A stretch of 39,461 nucleotides of DNA, taken from Desulfovibrio sp. (GTDB lineage Bacteria > Bacillota > Dethiobacteria > DTU022 > UBA8154). Below the pieces are notes generated by a model. It searched no databases. It was not told the DNA's origin and saw nothing but the letters and a program-made list of their open reading frames with translations. Location of the stretch: the NCBI GenBank assembly GCA_020060185.1, contig JAGVAS010000001.1:1-39461 (forward strand). The letters run 5' to 3'. The position numbers were made by a program, and so were the translations under genes. Below, piece by piece: positions 28,690 to 37,625 of this stretch (its first letter is position 1; every line of letters begins with the position of its first letter).

Positions 28690-29478
28690 TCAAACCTGTA
28701 TATCCAGTCTGAAACCTGTTTCCAATAAATTACGGGATATTTCCTCTTTTAACCGGGTTGGTATTAAATCCCATTTTAAAAAGATTATATTTCTTTCTTT
28801 TAAATTTTGGAAAAGTGTTTGGAGTCCCTCCAATTCTCTTTCAAATAAAGTGCCTATTTTCTCTGATTCAACCAATATTTGACTAAAATAAAAATCATCC
28901 TTTCTTTCAAATTGGATGATCATTAAACCCAGGTTGCTGGTTTCTACAACGAAATCTAACAAAAACTTGTTTGCAACCTTTCCGGTTTTTTTATCGTGAT
29001 TGTCCTTTTCGCTTTCGGAATTGGAAAAGTGCCGGATCATTACGGGAACAAGTACTTCTTCACCCTGCTCCTTAATTAAAAGCCGTATAAAAGATATATT
29101 TTCTTCTTCATTTAATTTAATCGGTTCCGGGGAACGTTTTATAACCTTGTAACAGTATTTTCCGTTCTGAAGGTTTTTAAACTGCAGCAGCAGATATTCT
29201 CCTATTTTAACAGGAATATCAACCTTGGCGAGGATATCTCCCTGGCCCTGCAGTTTTAACAGAGCATAGATATCTTTTAATTCTTTAACCTGTGCCACGA
29301 TCCTGTCAGGTAAATTATTGTTGAAATGATCTTCACTCACCAGTATTTTGTTTTCCGGATAAGGCATAAACACTTTAAGGGTATGGAAAAGGTCATTTAA
29401 ACGCATTTTTTGATTCTCCCAGGGTTTCGGTACTATTATATCGGTTTGTTCCGTCCTGGTTTCAATAATACAAAGCAT
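28690..29478 (-). CDS. FliK C-terminal-like / YlqG-like protein
   Basis: Directly upstream of YlqH-like gene as in ylqG-ylqH; LGLMIIQFERKDDFYFSQILVESEKIGTLFERELEGL resembles Flg_hook/FliK C-domain. Confidence 0.55.
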   Translation of the reverse strand: MLCIIETRTEQTDIIVPKPWENQKMRLNDLFHTLKVFMPYPENKILVSEDHFNNNLPDRIVAQVKELKDIYALLKLQGQGDILAKVDIPVKIGEYLLLQFKNLQNGKYCYKVIKRSPEPIKLNEEENISFIRLLIKEQGEEVLVPVMIRHFSNSESEKDNHDKKTGKVANKFLLDFVVETSNLGLMIIQFERKDDFYFSQILVESEKIGTLFERELEGLQTLFQNLKERNIIFLKWDLIPTRLKEEISRNLLETGFRLDIQV

Positions 29479-29501
29479 TGTAAAAATGTATTTTTAATGT
29501 T

Positions 29502-29870
29502 TTAAACTTTTTCCAGGATAATATTTACCGGTTCCCTGAGTTCTTTTAATATGGATAAATCTCCCTTAATCCTGCCAAAAACATTGACAGGACCGGCAGC
29601 CCTTATTTCGTCACCGTGACTGGCCGGAGTAGGACCATAAAAGATACATATGGCCTTCATTGGAGGCCAGTAAGCGATTTCTCCGGCTTCTAAAACTTCC
29701 CTGGGGTTGTCCAATGCATTCACTACCTGGGAAGGAAAGTAAATTTCCTCTCCCCAGGTACTACCCGTACCCTTTATAGGTAAAGCATCAAATACCTTTT
29801 GTGCTGTGGCTGTCTTGTAAAGCTCTGCCTGGAAAGAGATACCCTGGTTTATAATAATTTTAATTTCCAA
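29502..29870 (-). CDS. Cyclophilin-like fold protein (TM1367/DUF369-like)
   Basis: ALPIKGTGSTWGEEIYF, GEIAYWPPMKAICIFYGPTPAS, PVNVFGRI. Confidence 0.8.
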   Translation of the reverse strand: MEIKIIINQGISFQAELYKTATAQKVFDALPIKGTGSTWGEEIYFPSQVVNALDNPREVLEAGEIAYWPPMKAICIFYGPTPASHGDEIRAAGPVNVFGRIKGDLSILKELREPVNIILEKV

Positions 29871-29939
29871 AAAAAATATCCCTCATTTCTTTTAAAGCTC
29901 AGCGTTGTAATTTTATGTTCAGGAAATCATATATTTTTT

Positions 29940-30782
29940 TTATATCATTTCCTCTGCAAAACCGACCAGTTTTTCCGCCATTATATTTAAATTTTGAACA
30001 GTTTCGGCTACTTTTTGCGAATCACCAGCCTGTTCCAGAGAAATAGCTCCGATACTTCCTATTACCTGACTGATACTGTTGCTTGCCTCCCGAAGGGTTT
30101 GGAGTATTCCTTCAATCTGTTTCAAAGAATTAGAACTGTTTTCTGCCAGTTTACGTATTTCCTCCGCTACTACACCAAAACCTCTGCCCTCTTCTCCCAC
30201 TCTGGCCGCTTCGATGGAGGCATTAAGGCCAAGAAGATTGGTCTGGCTGGTAATTTTCTTTATTACCTTAAGTACAGCATCGGTTTCACTTACTTTCTCC
30301 AGTAAATTTACAGAAAGCTGTGATAAAGTATCGCCAATAGCAGAAAGCTCCTGGGATTCTCCGGCCAGTTTTTCCGTTGCCGCACTTGTTTCCCGGATAG
30401 TCTTTTGTAGATTATCAGCCATATTTAGCAATAGGTCCTGCTTATCAAGAACCTGGGTTAAAGAAATGCCACCAAGTATATTCCCTTTTTCATCTTTTAC
30501 CGGTATGGCGACACCGATATAAGGAAAACCAAAGGCCTCTTTCCCAACTTTTTTTACCAGTCTTTTATTTGTGATTATAGATTCTTTTAAAATGGTTTTT
30601 TCCGGAAGCGGGTCCCCGGCCCTTGACCCATGGTCAATTTTCTCACCGGGAACATAGGCAAGTACCTTAAGGGTTTTCGCATCGGCAATAGCAACAGCCA
30701 GATCACTGGTACTCAGTTGATTAAAGTAAGAAGCGACGGTAACCAGGCAATCAAGTAAATTATGTTTACTGTTTTCTTCCAA
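29940..30782 (-). CDS. Cytosolic methyl-accepting chemotaxis-type protein
   Basis: MCP signalling hairpin [41 protein letters not shown]; no TM segment. Confidence 0.9.
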   Translation of the reverse strand: MEENSKHNLLDCLVTVASYFNQLSTSDLAVAIADAKTLKVLAYVPGEKIDHGSRAGDPLPEKTILKESIITNKRLVKKVGKEAFGFPYIGVAIPVKDEKGNILGGISLTQVLDKQDLLLNMADNLQKTIRETSAATEKLAGESQELSAIGDTLSQLSVNLLEKVSETDAVLKVIKKITSQTNLLGLNASIEAARVGEEGRGFGVVAEEIRKLAENSSNSLKQIEGILQTLREASNSISQVIGSIGAISLEQAGDSQKVAETVQNLNIMAEKLVGFAEEMI

Positions 30783-30918
30783 AATCCTCCAGGCCCCCTT
30801 AAATTGTTATTTTTATGTTAACATTTCCATAAATTCTCTTTCTTTTGGAAAATTCCTTCTTAAGCTGTTTACTTTAACTCAGTTCCGGATTTTGAAAAGC
30901 CTGCTTGTCTTATATATT

Positions 30919-30946
30919 TTGACCACAATTTATGGTAAACTATATT
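30919..30946 (+). promoter_or_regulatory. sigma-A-like promoter for capA-like gene
   Basis: TTGACC-16 bp-TATATT. Confidence 0.5.
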
Positions 30947-30978
30947 TAAAAATTTACAGGACAGAGCAGGTTTTATTG

Positions 30979-32283
30979 ATGAAAAAACGGGTTTTATTTG
31001 TTTTTATCATACCGTTAATAATTTTTTTACTTTTTTATTTTACTTCCTGTAACGGGACAAAAGACACTACTTCAAACGTAGAAAATTCTTTATTTAGTAT
31101 TTGTGAAAATGACCCTAGTTTATTAGAAAAGGAATCCTTTTTTGATGATAGCGCTTTAGATTATACCGTTATTGAAGGTAAACACAATAAAAGTATTGTT
31201 TTGGCCGTAGTTGGTGACATTATGGTCCACAGTCCCCAGATTACCAGTGCTTATATCGAAAGTGAAGGAATGTATAACTTTAAGGAATGCTTTTCTCATA
31301 TAACTTCTTTTTTGCAAAAAGCGGATTTTGTTACAGGTAACTTGGAAACAACCTTTGCGGGGACAGAATATGGTTACAGCGGTTACCCGCTTTTTAATTC
31401 TCCTCCGGAGTTAGCCCATGCCTTGAAAGAAAGCGGTTTCAGCTTATTGTTCACAGCTAACAATCATTCCATGGACAGGGGAGAAAAAGGTGTTGTTAAT
31501 ACAATTAATCTTATTGAAGAGAAGTGTTTGAGTTTCGTAGGTACGGCCCGTAACCAGGAAGAGAGAGAAAGAGGTTACATTCTTTTCCAAAACGATATAA
31601 GGGTAGCATTTTTTGCCTACACCTATGGAACGAACGGCATCCTCTTACCTTCTAGGAAAGAATACTTAGTTTCCCTGATCGATGAACAATTAATCGCCAA
31701 AGACATAAACAGGGCAAAAAATGATCTGAAGGCCGATATAGTTGTAATTGGATTACACTGGGGCGAAGAGTACCAGCTTCTACCTTCAGGTTATCAAAAA
31801 GAACTTGCCAGAAAACTTGTAGACATGGGTGCAGATATTATTATCGGCAGCCATCCCCACGTTATTCAGCCTGCAGAGATTATTAAAACAGAAAAAGGTG
31901 AGGGTTTGGTTTTTTATTCTCTGGGTAATTTTATTTCCAACCAAAGGTGGCGTTACTCTGATTCAGGGGTTATTGTTTATATTAAAATCCAGTTAAATCC
32001 TGCCCTGCACACTTCGAATGTAACTATTTTAGAAATTGTACCTACCTGGGTCCATAAATATCTTCAGGGAGGAAAGTGGAAATATACAGTTCTGCCTGTT
32101 CGGGAAGTGTTAGAAACAGAAAATGCTAAGGAAATTTTTAAATTATCAAATCAAAATTGCCAGCGTCTTAAAGAAGTTCTGGAAGAAACTGACGAGATTT
32201 TCTGGCGTTTCTGGCCTAATGATCAATCTGTCCCTGTAGATCTTATTAACCGCCATGAGCCTGACGGTCACAACAATGGATGA
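30979..32283 (+). CDS. CapA/PgsA-family metallophosphatase, lipoprotein
   Basis: Lipobox LLFYFTSC; AVVGDIMVHSPQ, TANNHSMDRGEKG, GLHWGEEY, GADIIIGSHPHVIQP. Confidence 0.9.
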   Translation: MKKRVLFVFIIPLIIFLLFYFTSCNGTKDTTSNVENSLFSICENDPSLLEKESFFDDSALDYTVIEGKHNKSIVLAVVGDIMVHSPQITSAYIESEGMYNFKECFSHITSFLQKADFVTGNLETTFAGTEYGYSGYPLFNSPPELAHALKESGFSLLFTANNHSMDRGEKGVVNTINLIEEKCLSFVGTARNQEERERGYILFQNDIRVAFFAYTYGTNGILLPSRKEYLVSLIDEQLIAKDINRAKNDLKADIVVIGLHWGEEYQLLPSGYQKELARKLVDMGADIIIGSHPHVIQPAEIIKTEKGEGLVFYSLGNFISNQRWRYSDSGVIVYIKIQLNPALHTSNVTILEIVPTWVHKYLQGGKWKYTVLPVREVLETENAKEIFKLSNQNCQRLKEVLEETDEIFWRFWPNDQSVPVDLINRHEPDGHNNG

Positions 32284-32570
32284 AAATAACCGGGTTTAGC
32301 TCCCGCCATTGTTAACGGGGACATTCCCCGACGCTTTATCGGGGTGTGTCCCCATACCTCTGTGTGCCGGCGTTTTACTGTTGGCGGAGTGACTTGTGCA
32401 GCGAGGAAACAAGTTCACTACGAAACGAGAGCTGGAGACGACCCAGTTGACAGGATGTCAACTGATGGATGGGAATTCCGCCGGGAAGGTCGCCGGAAGC
32501 TCGAGGTGAGTAGTAGAACTTGCCGAACTGAACCCGGAACTACGCCACCAGCAAACGCTGCGATTTTAGA
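32245..32570 (+). ncRNA. Structured repeat RNA element copy A (candidate HEARO/omega-RNA-like)
   Basis: Hairpin AACAATGG...CCATTGTT enclosing CGGG...CCCG; GGGGACA..CCCCGA/TCGGGG..TGTCCCC (32317-32353); CAGTTGACA-GGA-TGTCAACTG (32444-32464); long-range GCGTTTTACTGTTGGCGGAGT (32370-32390) with ACTACGCCACCAGCAAACGC (32539-32558); homologous to 39082-39345. Confidence 0.7.
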
Positions 32571-33702
32571 GAGTTGATATTTGCATTACTTGTTCGGGAA
32601 GCTCTTTTTCACTGTAAATTTCATCTATAACAATATCTATCTTATCCATAAGATTTAACTCATATTGTTTTAAAGGTTCAAAATCTTTTTTTGTGCATAA
32701 GATACGAACGCTGGGTCTTAAAGGAAACCCTACCGTGTTATGCACTACTACCCCTATCTCCCCGTTGCTTAATCCCACAAAAGTACCGATAGGATAGGCT
32801 GCAATATGCTGAAAGAATTTTTGTAAGACGTTAAGATCAAATAATTCTATTCCGGATTGCAGCAGTTCCAGAGCCTTATGAGCTGGTAAAGCTTTTCGAT
32901 AAGGACGATCCGCTACCAGAGCGTCATAAACATCTACAACGGCACAAATTCTGGAAAAAAGATGAATTTGTTCCCCCTTTAAGCCTTCGGGATAACCCTC
33001 ACCGTTCATACGTTCATGATGCTGCAGAACTATTAGAGCAGATGTCGGATTAATAAGGGACTGCATTTTAACCATATCGTAACCTAAAAGAGCATGTTTT
33101 TTTATCTCTGTAAATTCTTCCGGAGTAAGTTTCCCATTTTTGTTTAAAATATTGGCTGGAATTTTTACTTTTCCCAAATCATGAAGCAAGGAACCCAAAC
33201 CTATTTCTTGTAATTTTGATCGTGGAAATTCCAAGGAAATAGCAGTTGTAATGGCCATTACAGCAACATTAACAGAATGAGCGAAAGTATAGTTGTCAGA
33301 AGTTCTTATATCTGACAAATTTACGATAAGATTTTTGTTATTTAAAAGTTGATCAATTATATCATCGAGAATATTTTTTACACCTTTGTGAGTAAAAAGC
33401 AGCTTGGGGATAGACTTCTCAGGTTGCTTCTCCAGGTCGGAGAGAATATTTCTGATTAGATTGTTGGCTTTTTGCCTGGTTTCATCCAGGATAACATCCT
33501 CGATATCAATATCAGGGATGATGTTGTCAATGATATAAACGGCAGGTATATTTAATTTTTTCAAGTTATGGATATATTCTTTTTTAAGTTCTTTACCGGC
33601 ATTGAGAAGTAAAAAACCGGAAGAATCATATACCGGCCTTCCAATTTTCATTCCCGGTTCCAGAGCCCATACTGACACTTTTCTCATCAACAATCTCCCC
33701 AT
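32566..33702 (-). CDS. HD-GYP domain protein (cyclic di-GMP phosphodiesterase family)
   Basis: HSVNVAVMA, GSLLHDLGK, HHERMNGEGYPEGLKG, DVYDALVADRPYRKA. Confidence 0.94.
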   Translation of the reverse strand: MGRLLMRKVSVWALEPGMKIGRPVYDSSGFLLLNAGKELKKEYIHNLKKLNIPAVYIIDNIIPDIDIEDVILDETRQKANNLIRNILSDLEKQPEKSIPKLLFTHKGVKNILDDIIDQLLNNKNLIVNLSDIRTSDNYTFAHSVNVAVMAITTAISLEFPRSKLQEIGLGSLLHDLGKVKIPANILNKNGKLTPEEFTEIKKHALLGYDMVKMQSLINPTSALIVLQHHERMNGEGYPEGLKGEQIHLFSRICAVVDVYDALVADRPYRKALPAHKALELLQSGIELFDLNVLQKFFQHIAAYPIGTFVGLSNGEIGVVVHNTVGFPLRPSVRILCTKKDFEPLKQYELNLMDKIDIVIDEIYSEKELPEQVMQISTL

Positions 33703-33798
33703 TTACTAGTTCGTTTACATTATTATAGTATACAAAATACCAGAAATTTTTCGCTGCAGGATTTAATGTAAGATGCCTGGTAAGGGCATAATAAAATT

Positions 33799-34983
33799 GT
33801 GGTTACTTTAACTGATCAAAAAGACAAATTAAGAATTGCAATCTTTACTGATAGTTATTTTCCATATATAAGTGGCGTCGTACGCTCCATAGAAATTTTA
33901 ACGGGTGAATTAGAAAACAGAGGTCATGAAGCCTTTATTTTTGCCCCGGATTATCCTCTAGCATCTAAGAAAGAAAAAGTATATCGCTATTTATCTTTGC
34001 CGGCACCTACCCAGCCAGGCTTTTACCTGCCCATTCCTATTTCCCCCCGCTTGCCTGCTTTAGTGCAAAACCTTAAGATAGATCTTATACATGTCCATAC
34101 TCCTTTTCTTTTAGGTTCGCTGGGTTATTTAACATCAAAACTTTTAAACTTGCCCCTGGTTTTTACTTATCATACCTTATATCATTGCTACTCGCATTAC
34201 CTCCCCTTAGGAAAAAATATCAGCTCCACAATGATAAAGCACTGGAACAAGCGTTTCTGTAACAGATGCGATCTAATTATCGCTCCTTCGTTATTTGTCA
34301 AGAAACTTATAGAAAGAAGCGGCATTTCCAGTCCTGTAGATGTCATTCCCACGGGCCTGCAGACCACTTATTATTCTAATAACCATGAACAGCAATGGTT
34401 AAGAAATAAATTCAAGTTAAGAGTAGAAGAAAAGATTTTATTATACGTAGGCCGTTTGGGCAAGGAAAAAAACATATCTTTTTTATTGGATGCCCTGGAA
34501 CGCATTACAAAAAATTTTCCTTATGTCAGGCTAGTGATCGTAGGAACAGGTCCGGAAGAATCAAACTTGAAATTACTCTGCCGTCAAAAGCAACTTAACC
34601 AGTATGTCATCTTTGCCGGGAAGGTTGATGACCGGGAACTTTTAAAATGTTACGCCGGAGCAGATATTTTTACTTTTGCCTCCCAAACAGAAACACAAGG
34701 ACTGGTAATCGGCGAAGCCAAAGCATCAGGTTTGCCGGTCGTAAGTCTATTTTCACCCTGTCTATCAGAAATTATTTTTAATGGTAAGGATGGGTTCCTT
34801 GTACATAATTTACAGGATTTTACCGATAAATTAACATACATGCTCGAGAATGAAGATATTATTAAAGAAATGGGAAAAAGAGGTAAAATAAATGCGATAA
34901 GGTTTTCATCCCACCTTTTAGTTAAGAAAATGCTAACTTCATATTATAAAGTTATCCAGGCAAAGTCTGGTAATCTGTCGTAG
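33799..34983 (+). CDS. Glycosyltransferase family 4 (diacylglycerol glucosyltransferase-like)
   Basis: IAIFTDSYFPYISGVVRSIE, VHVHTPFLLGSLGY, YVGRLGKEKNISFLL, GLVIGEAKASGLPVV. Confidence 0.92.
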   Translation: MVTLTDQKDKLRIAIFTDSYFPYISGVVRSIEILTGELENRGHEAFIFAPDYPLASKKEKVYRYLSLPAPTQPGFYLPIPISPRLPALVQNLKIDLIHVHTPFLLGSLGYLTSKLLNLPLVFTYHTLYHCYSHYLPLGKNISSTMIKHWNKRFCNRCDLIIAPSLFVKKLIERSGISSPVDVIPTGLQTTYYSNNHEQQWLRNKFKLRVEEKILLYVGRLGKEKNISFLLDALERITKNFPYVRLVIVGTGPEESNLKLLCRQKQLNQYVIFAGKVDDRELLKCYAGADIFTFASQTETQGLVIGEAKASGLPVVSLFSPCLSEIIFNGKDGFLVHNLQDFTDKLTYMLENEDIIKEMGKRGKINAIRFSSHLLVKKMLTSYYKVIQAKSGNLS

Positions 34984-34986
34984 AGA

Positions 34987-36462
34987 TTACGCAAGTTCAA
35001 ATAGTTCTTTGGCCCTTTTAAATCTTTCCAGGACTTTTTCTCGTCCCAGAACGGAAATTATATCAAATAGTTCAGGCCCCATGGTACGGCCGGTAACAGC
35101 CAGCCTGGTAGGAGGATTAATCTGTGCTAAAGGAACATTTAACCTTTCGCTTAACTTTTCCAACTCTTCCTTTATCTGTGAAGCCTGGAAAGGTTCTACT
35201 ATTTCCAGGGTTTTAGCAATCTCGTTTAATATATCACCGGCATTTTTTTTACGAAAGTGTTTTTCTACTCCTTTTTCATCATAAGTAAAATCATCCTGGA
35301 AGAAATAATTAGAAGCTTCAACCACTTCGTGAAGAGTTTTGACTCTATCCCTCACAAGATCCACAACTTTTTCCATAATTTTATTTAAATAATCTTCCTT
35401 GTAAGAATCTATTATTTTACTTAATTTATCGTTATCTTTAAAAAAAGGTAAAGCTCTTTGGACAATTATTTTCAGTTCCATCGTTCTTAAATAATGACCA
35501 TTAAGCCAGATTAATTTTTTAAGATCATATATGGCAGGATTTTTGCTTACCTTTTCCAGTGAAAAAGAATCAATTATCTCATTAATACTCATTATTTCCC
35601 TGTCTTCACCTGGAGACCAACCCAAAAGAGCCAGGTAATTTATCAAAGCTTCCGGTAATATCCCCATTTCTCTATATTCCTGTACCGACGTTGCCCCATG
35701 CCTTTTACTTAGTTTGCTGTGATCCGGAGCGAGGATCATCGGCACATGAGCATAAAGAGGTATTTTATACCCCAGTTGCCGGGCAATGATCTGTTGACGG
35801 GGAGTATTGGAAAGATGTTCTTCCGCCCTGATAACATGGGTAATTTCCATTTTAAAATCATCGATAACTGAAGCAAAATTATAAGTCGGTAAACCGTCAG
35901 ACTTCATGATGATAAAATCATCAAAAATTTTATTTTCAAAAACTACTGATCCCCTGATAAGATCTTCAACGACTGTTTCACCTTCTTCCGGTACCAGAAG
36001 CCGGATCACAAAGCTGTGGTTAGCTTTTTTTTCTTCTTTTTCTTCAAAAGATAAATATCGGCATTTCCCACTATAACGTGGAGGTTGCCCTTGAAGGCGT
36101 TTTTTTTCCTTTTCTGCCAGCAGTTCTTCTGCAGTACAGAAACAGTAATATGCTTTTCCTTCGTTTACAAGATTTTGCGCTTCATTTCTGTATATATCCA
36201 GGCGCTCCGATTGAAGATAAGGTCCATACTTCCCTCCCATTTCAGGACCTTCGTCCCAATCCAGTCCTAACCATTTCAAGGAAGTAATAATAGAATTTAA
36301 AAACTCCGGAGAGGATCGATGCTTGTCCGTATCATCGATTCTTAGAATCATTTTTCCTCCCCTGTTTCTGGCAAAAAGCCAGTTAAAAAGCGCTGTCCTT
36401 GCTCCACCAATGTGTAATTCCCCGGTAGGGCTGGGAGCAAATCTTACCCTTATATTTACCAT
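34987..36462 (-). CDS. gltX: Glutamate-tRNA ligase
   Basis: RFAPSPTGELHIGGARTALFNWL, SKLSKRHGATSV (KMSKS-like), HVIRAEEHLSNTPRQ. Confidence 0.97.
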   Translation of the reverse strand: MVNIRVRFAPSPTGELHIGGARTALFNWLFARNRGGKMILRIDDTDKHRSSPEFLNSIITSLKWLGLDWDEGPEMGGKYGPYLQSERLDIYRNEAQNLVNEGKAYYCFCTAEELLAEKEKKRLQGQPPRYSGKCRYLSFEEKEEKKANHSFVIRLLVPEEGETVVEDLIRGSVVFENKIFDDFIIMKSDGLPTYNFASVIDDFKMEITHVIRAEEHLSNTPRQQIIARQLGYKIPLYAHVPMILAPDHSKLSKRHGATSVQEYREMGILPEALINYLALLGWSPGEDREIMSINEIIDSFSLEKVSKNPAIYDLKKLIWLNGHYLRTMELKIIVQRALPFFKDNDKLSKIIDSYKEDYLNKIMEKVVDLVRDRVKTLHEVVEASNYFFQDDFTYDEKGVEKHFRKKNAGDILNEIAKTLEIVEPFQASQIKEELEKLSERLNVPLAQINPPTRLAVTGRTMGPELFDIISVLGREKVLERFKRAKELFELA

Positions 36463-36529
36463 CTAACTTAACACCCCATCTTTGTTCCTTTTAAATATTT
36501 ATTTCTTTTTTTTCCAGCAAAATCCTTCA

Positions 36530-37453
36530 TTATTTTAAATCTTGTATTTCTTCTGCCTTAAGAATCATTGGTTTTAATGCGGAAAGGATTTTAGCAGTAT
36601 GTTCAACGTATTCCTGGTAGATATTTTTCATTTCTTCATTTTCTGTTTCCAGGGCAAAGCTCTCCAGTTGAGCATTAATCTTTTCTAAGTTTATGATTAA
36701 CTCCTTTTCCCTGGTGGACTGTGGCCTGGGCTGTTTGTCATCATAAAGATCCACATACAGCTTTCCATTGGTGTCAAGCTGGGCCAGGGAAACAGCTTTA
36801 GGATCTTCCACACCCATCTCGTAAAGCTTATCCTTGAGCCAATTTTCACTATATCCCCTATGATGCAGATTTCTTTGCATTATCTTTCCGTTTAGTACAA
36901 CTACAGAAGGAAAGCCCTGTTGCTGAACTACCATCTTTAAATCTTCCGGGGTAATACTTTGTTTTTGGCTTTTTTTGATTACACTTATTTCCCCTTTTGG
37001 TTCAAGGACAGCGAATTCTACATCTTCCAGGAGCGCAACCCCTTTTAAACGTAACGCTGACATCAAGTCATCAAAATTCAGCTTCGCCCTGAAGAGGTTC
37101 TTTTCCCGGATCTTACCATTCTTAATAAGCACCAGGGGCCCACCGACTAATATGCGCCTGACATTGGGAAGCCTTATTCCTGCTAAATTTAAGGAAATTG
37201 AAAGAAAAGCCCATAAGCCCATATTTAGAAGGCTGGAACCAAAATGAACCTGGCTGTCTACCAGGGCCGCGGCAGCAATGCTGCCGATAGTAATAGCTAC
37301 TACAAAGTCTATGGTTGTAATCTCTCCGAGTTCTACCGGGCCCATTAACCTGACTACAATTAAAAGAAAGATAAAGGCAATAATGCCCCGTAATAGAAAT
37401 CCAAGGATATGTAATTCCGGTGTACTTAAAAATATTTGTTCCCAAAACGCCAT
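36530..37453 (-). CDS. YetF-like DUF421 membrane protein
   Basis: Three N-terminal TMs, RLMGPVELGEITTIDFVVAITIGSIAA; VVVLNGKIMQRNL. Confidence 0.9.
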   Translation of the reverse strand: MAFWEQIFLSTPELHILGFLLRGIIAFIFLLIVVRLMGPVELGEITTIDFVVAITIGSIAAAALVDSQVHFGSSLLNMGLWAFLSISLNLAGIRLPNVRRILVGGPLVLIKNGKIREKNLFRAKLNFDDLMSALRLKGVALLEDVEFAVLEPKGEISVIKKSQKQSITPEDLKMVVQQQGFPSVVVLNGKIMQRNLHHRGYSENWLKDKLYEMGVEDPKAVSLAQLDTNGKLYVDLYDDKQPRPQSTREKELIINLEKINAQLESFALETENEEMKNIYQEYVEHTAKILSALKPMILKAEEIQDLK

Positions 37454-37486
37454 AAGAATACACCTCCTCCAAAGCTGTAAAATAAA

Positions 37487-37510
37487 AAAACCTCTCTTAT
37501 GAGAGGTTTT
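37487..37510. terminator. Bidirectional terminator
   Basis: AAAACCTCTC-TTAT-GAGAGGTTTT. Confidence 0.8.
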
Positions 37511-37625
37511 CCTTAATTATCGGGCTTTATACTTTGGTTCCTGTGCTTCTATTTCCTTAATTCTTCTCTTCAAAACCCTTCTATAATAGTGTTGGATCAG
37601 TCTGCAAACTCGCCCTTTAGAATAA

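Noticed and set aside
32245-32570. Group II intron or group II domain V remnant
   Set aside because: No GUGYG start, no recognisable domain V (GAGC...AGC catalytic hairpin) and no reverse transcriptase; helix layout differs.
32344-32577. 77 aa plus ORF in the copy A element
   Set aside because: Low-complexity Arg/Thr-rich translation of a structured RNA; not conserved in the copy B frame.
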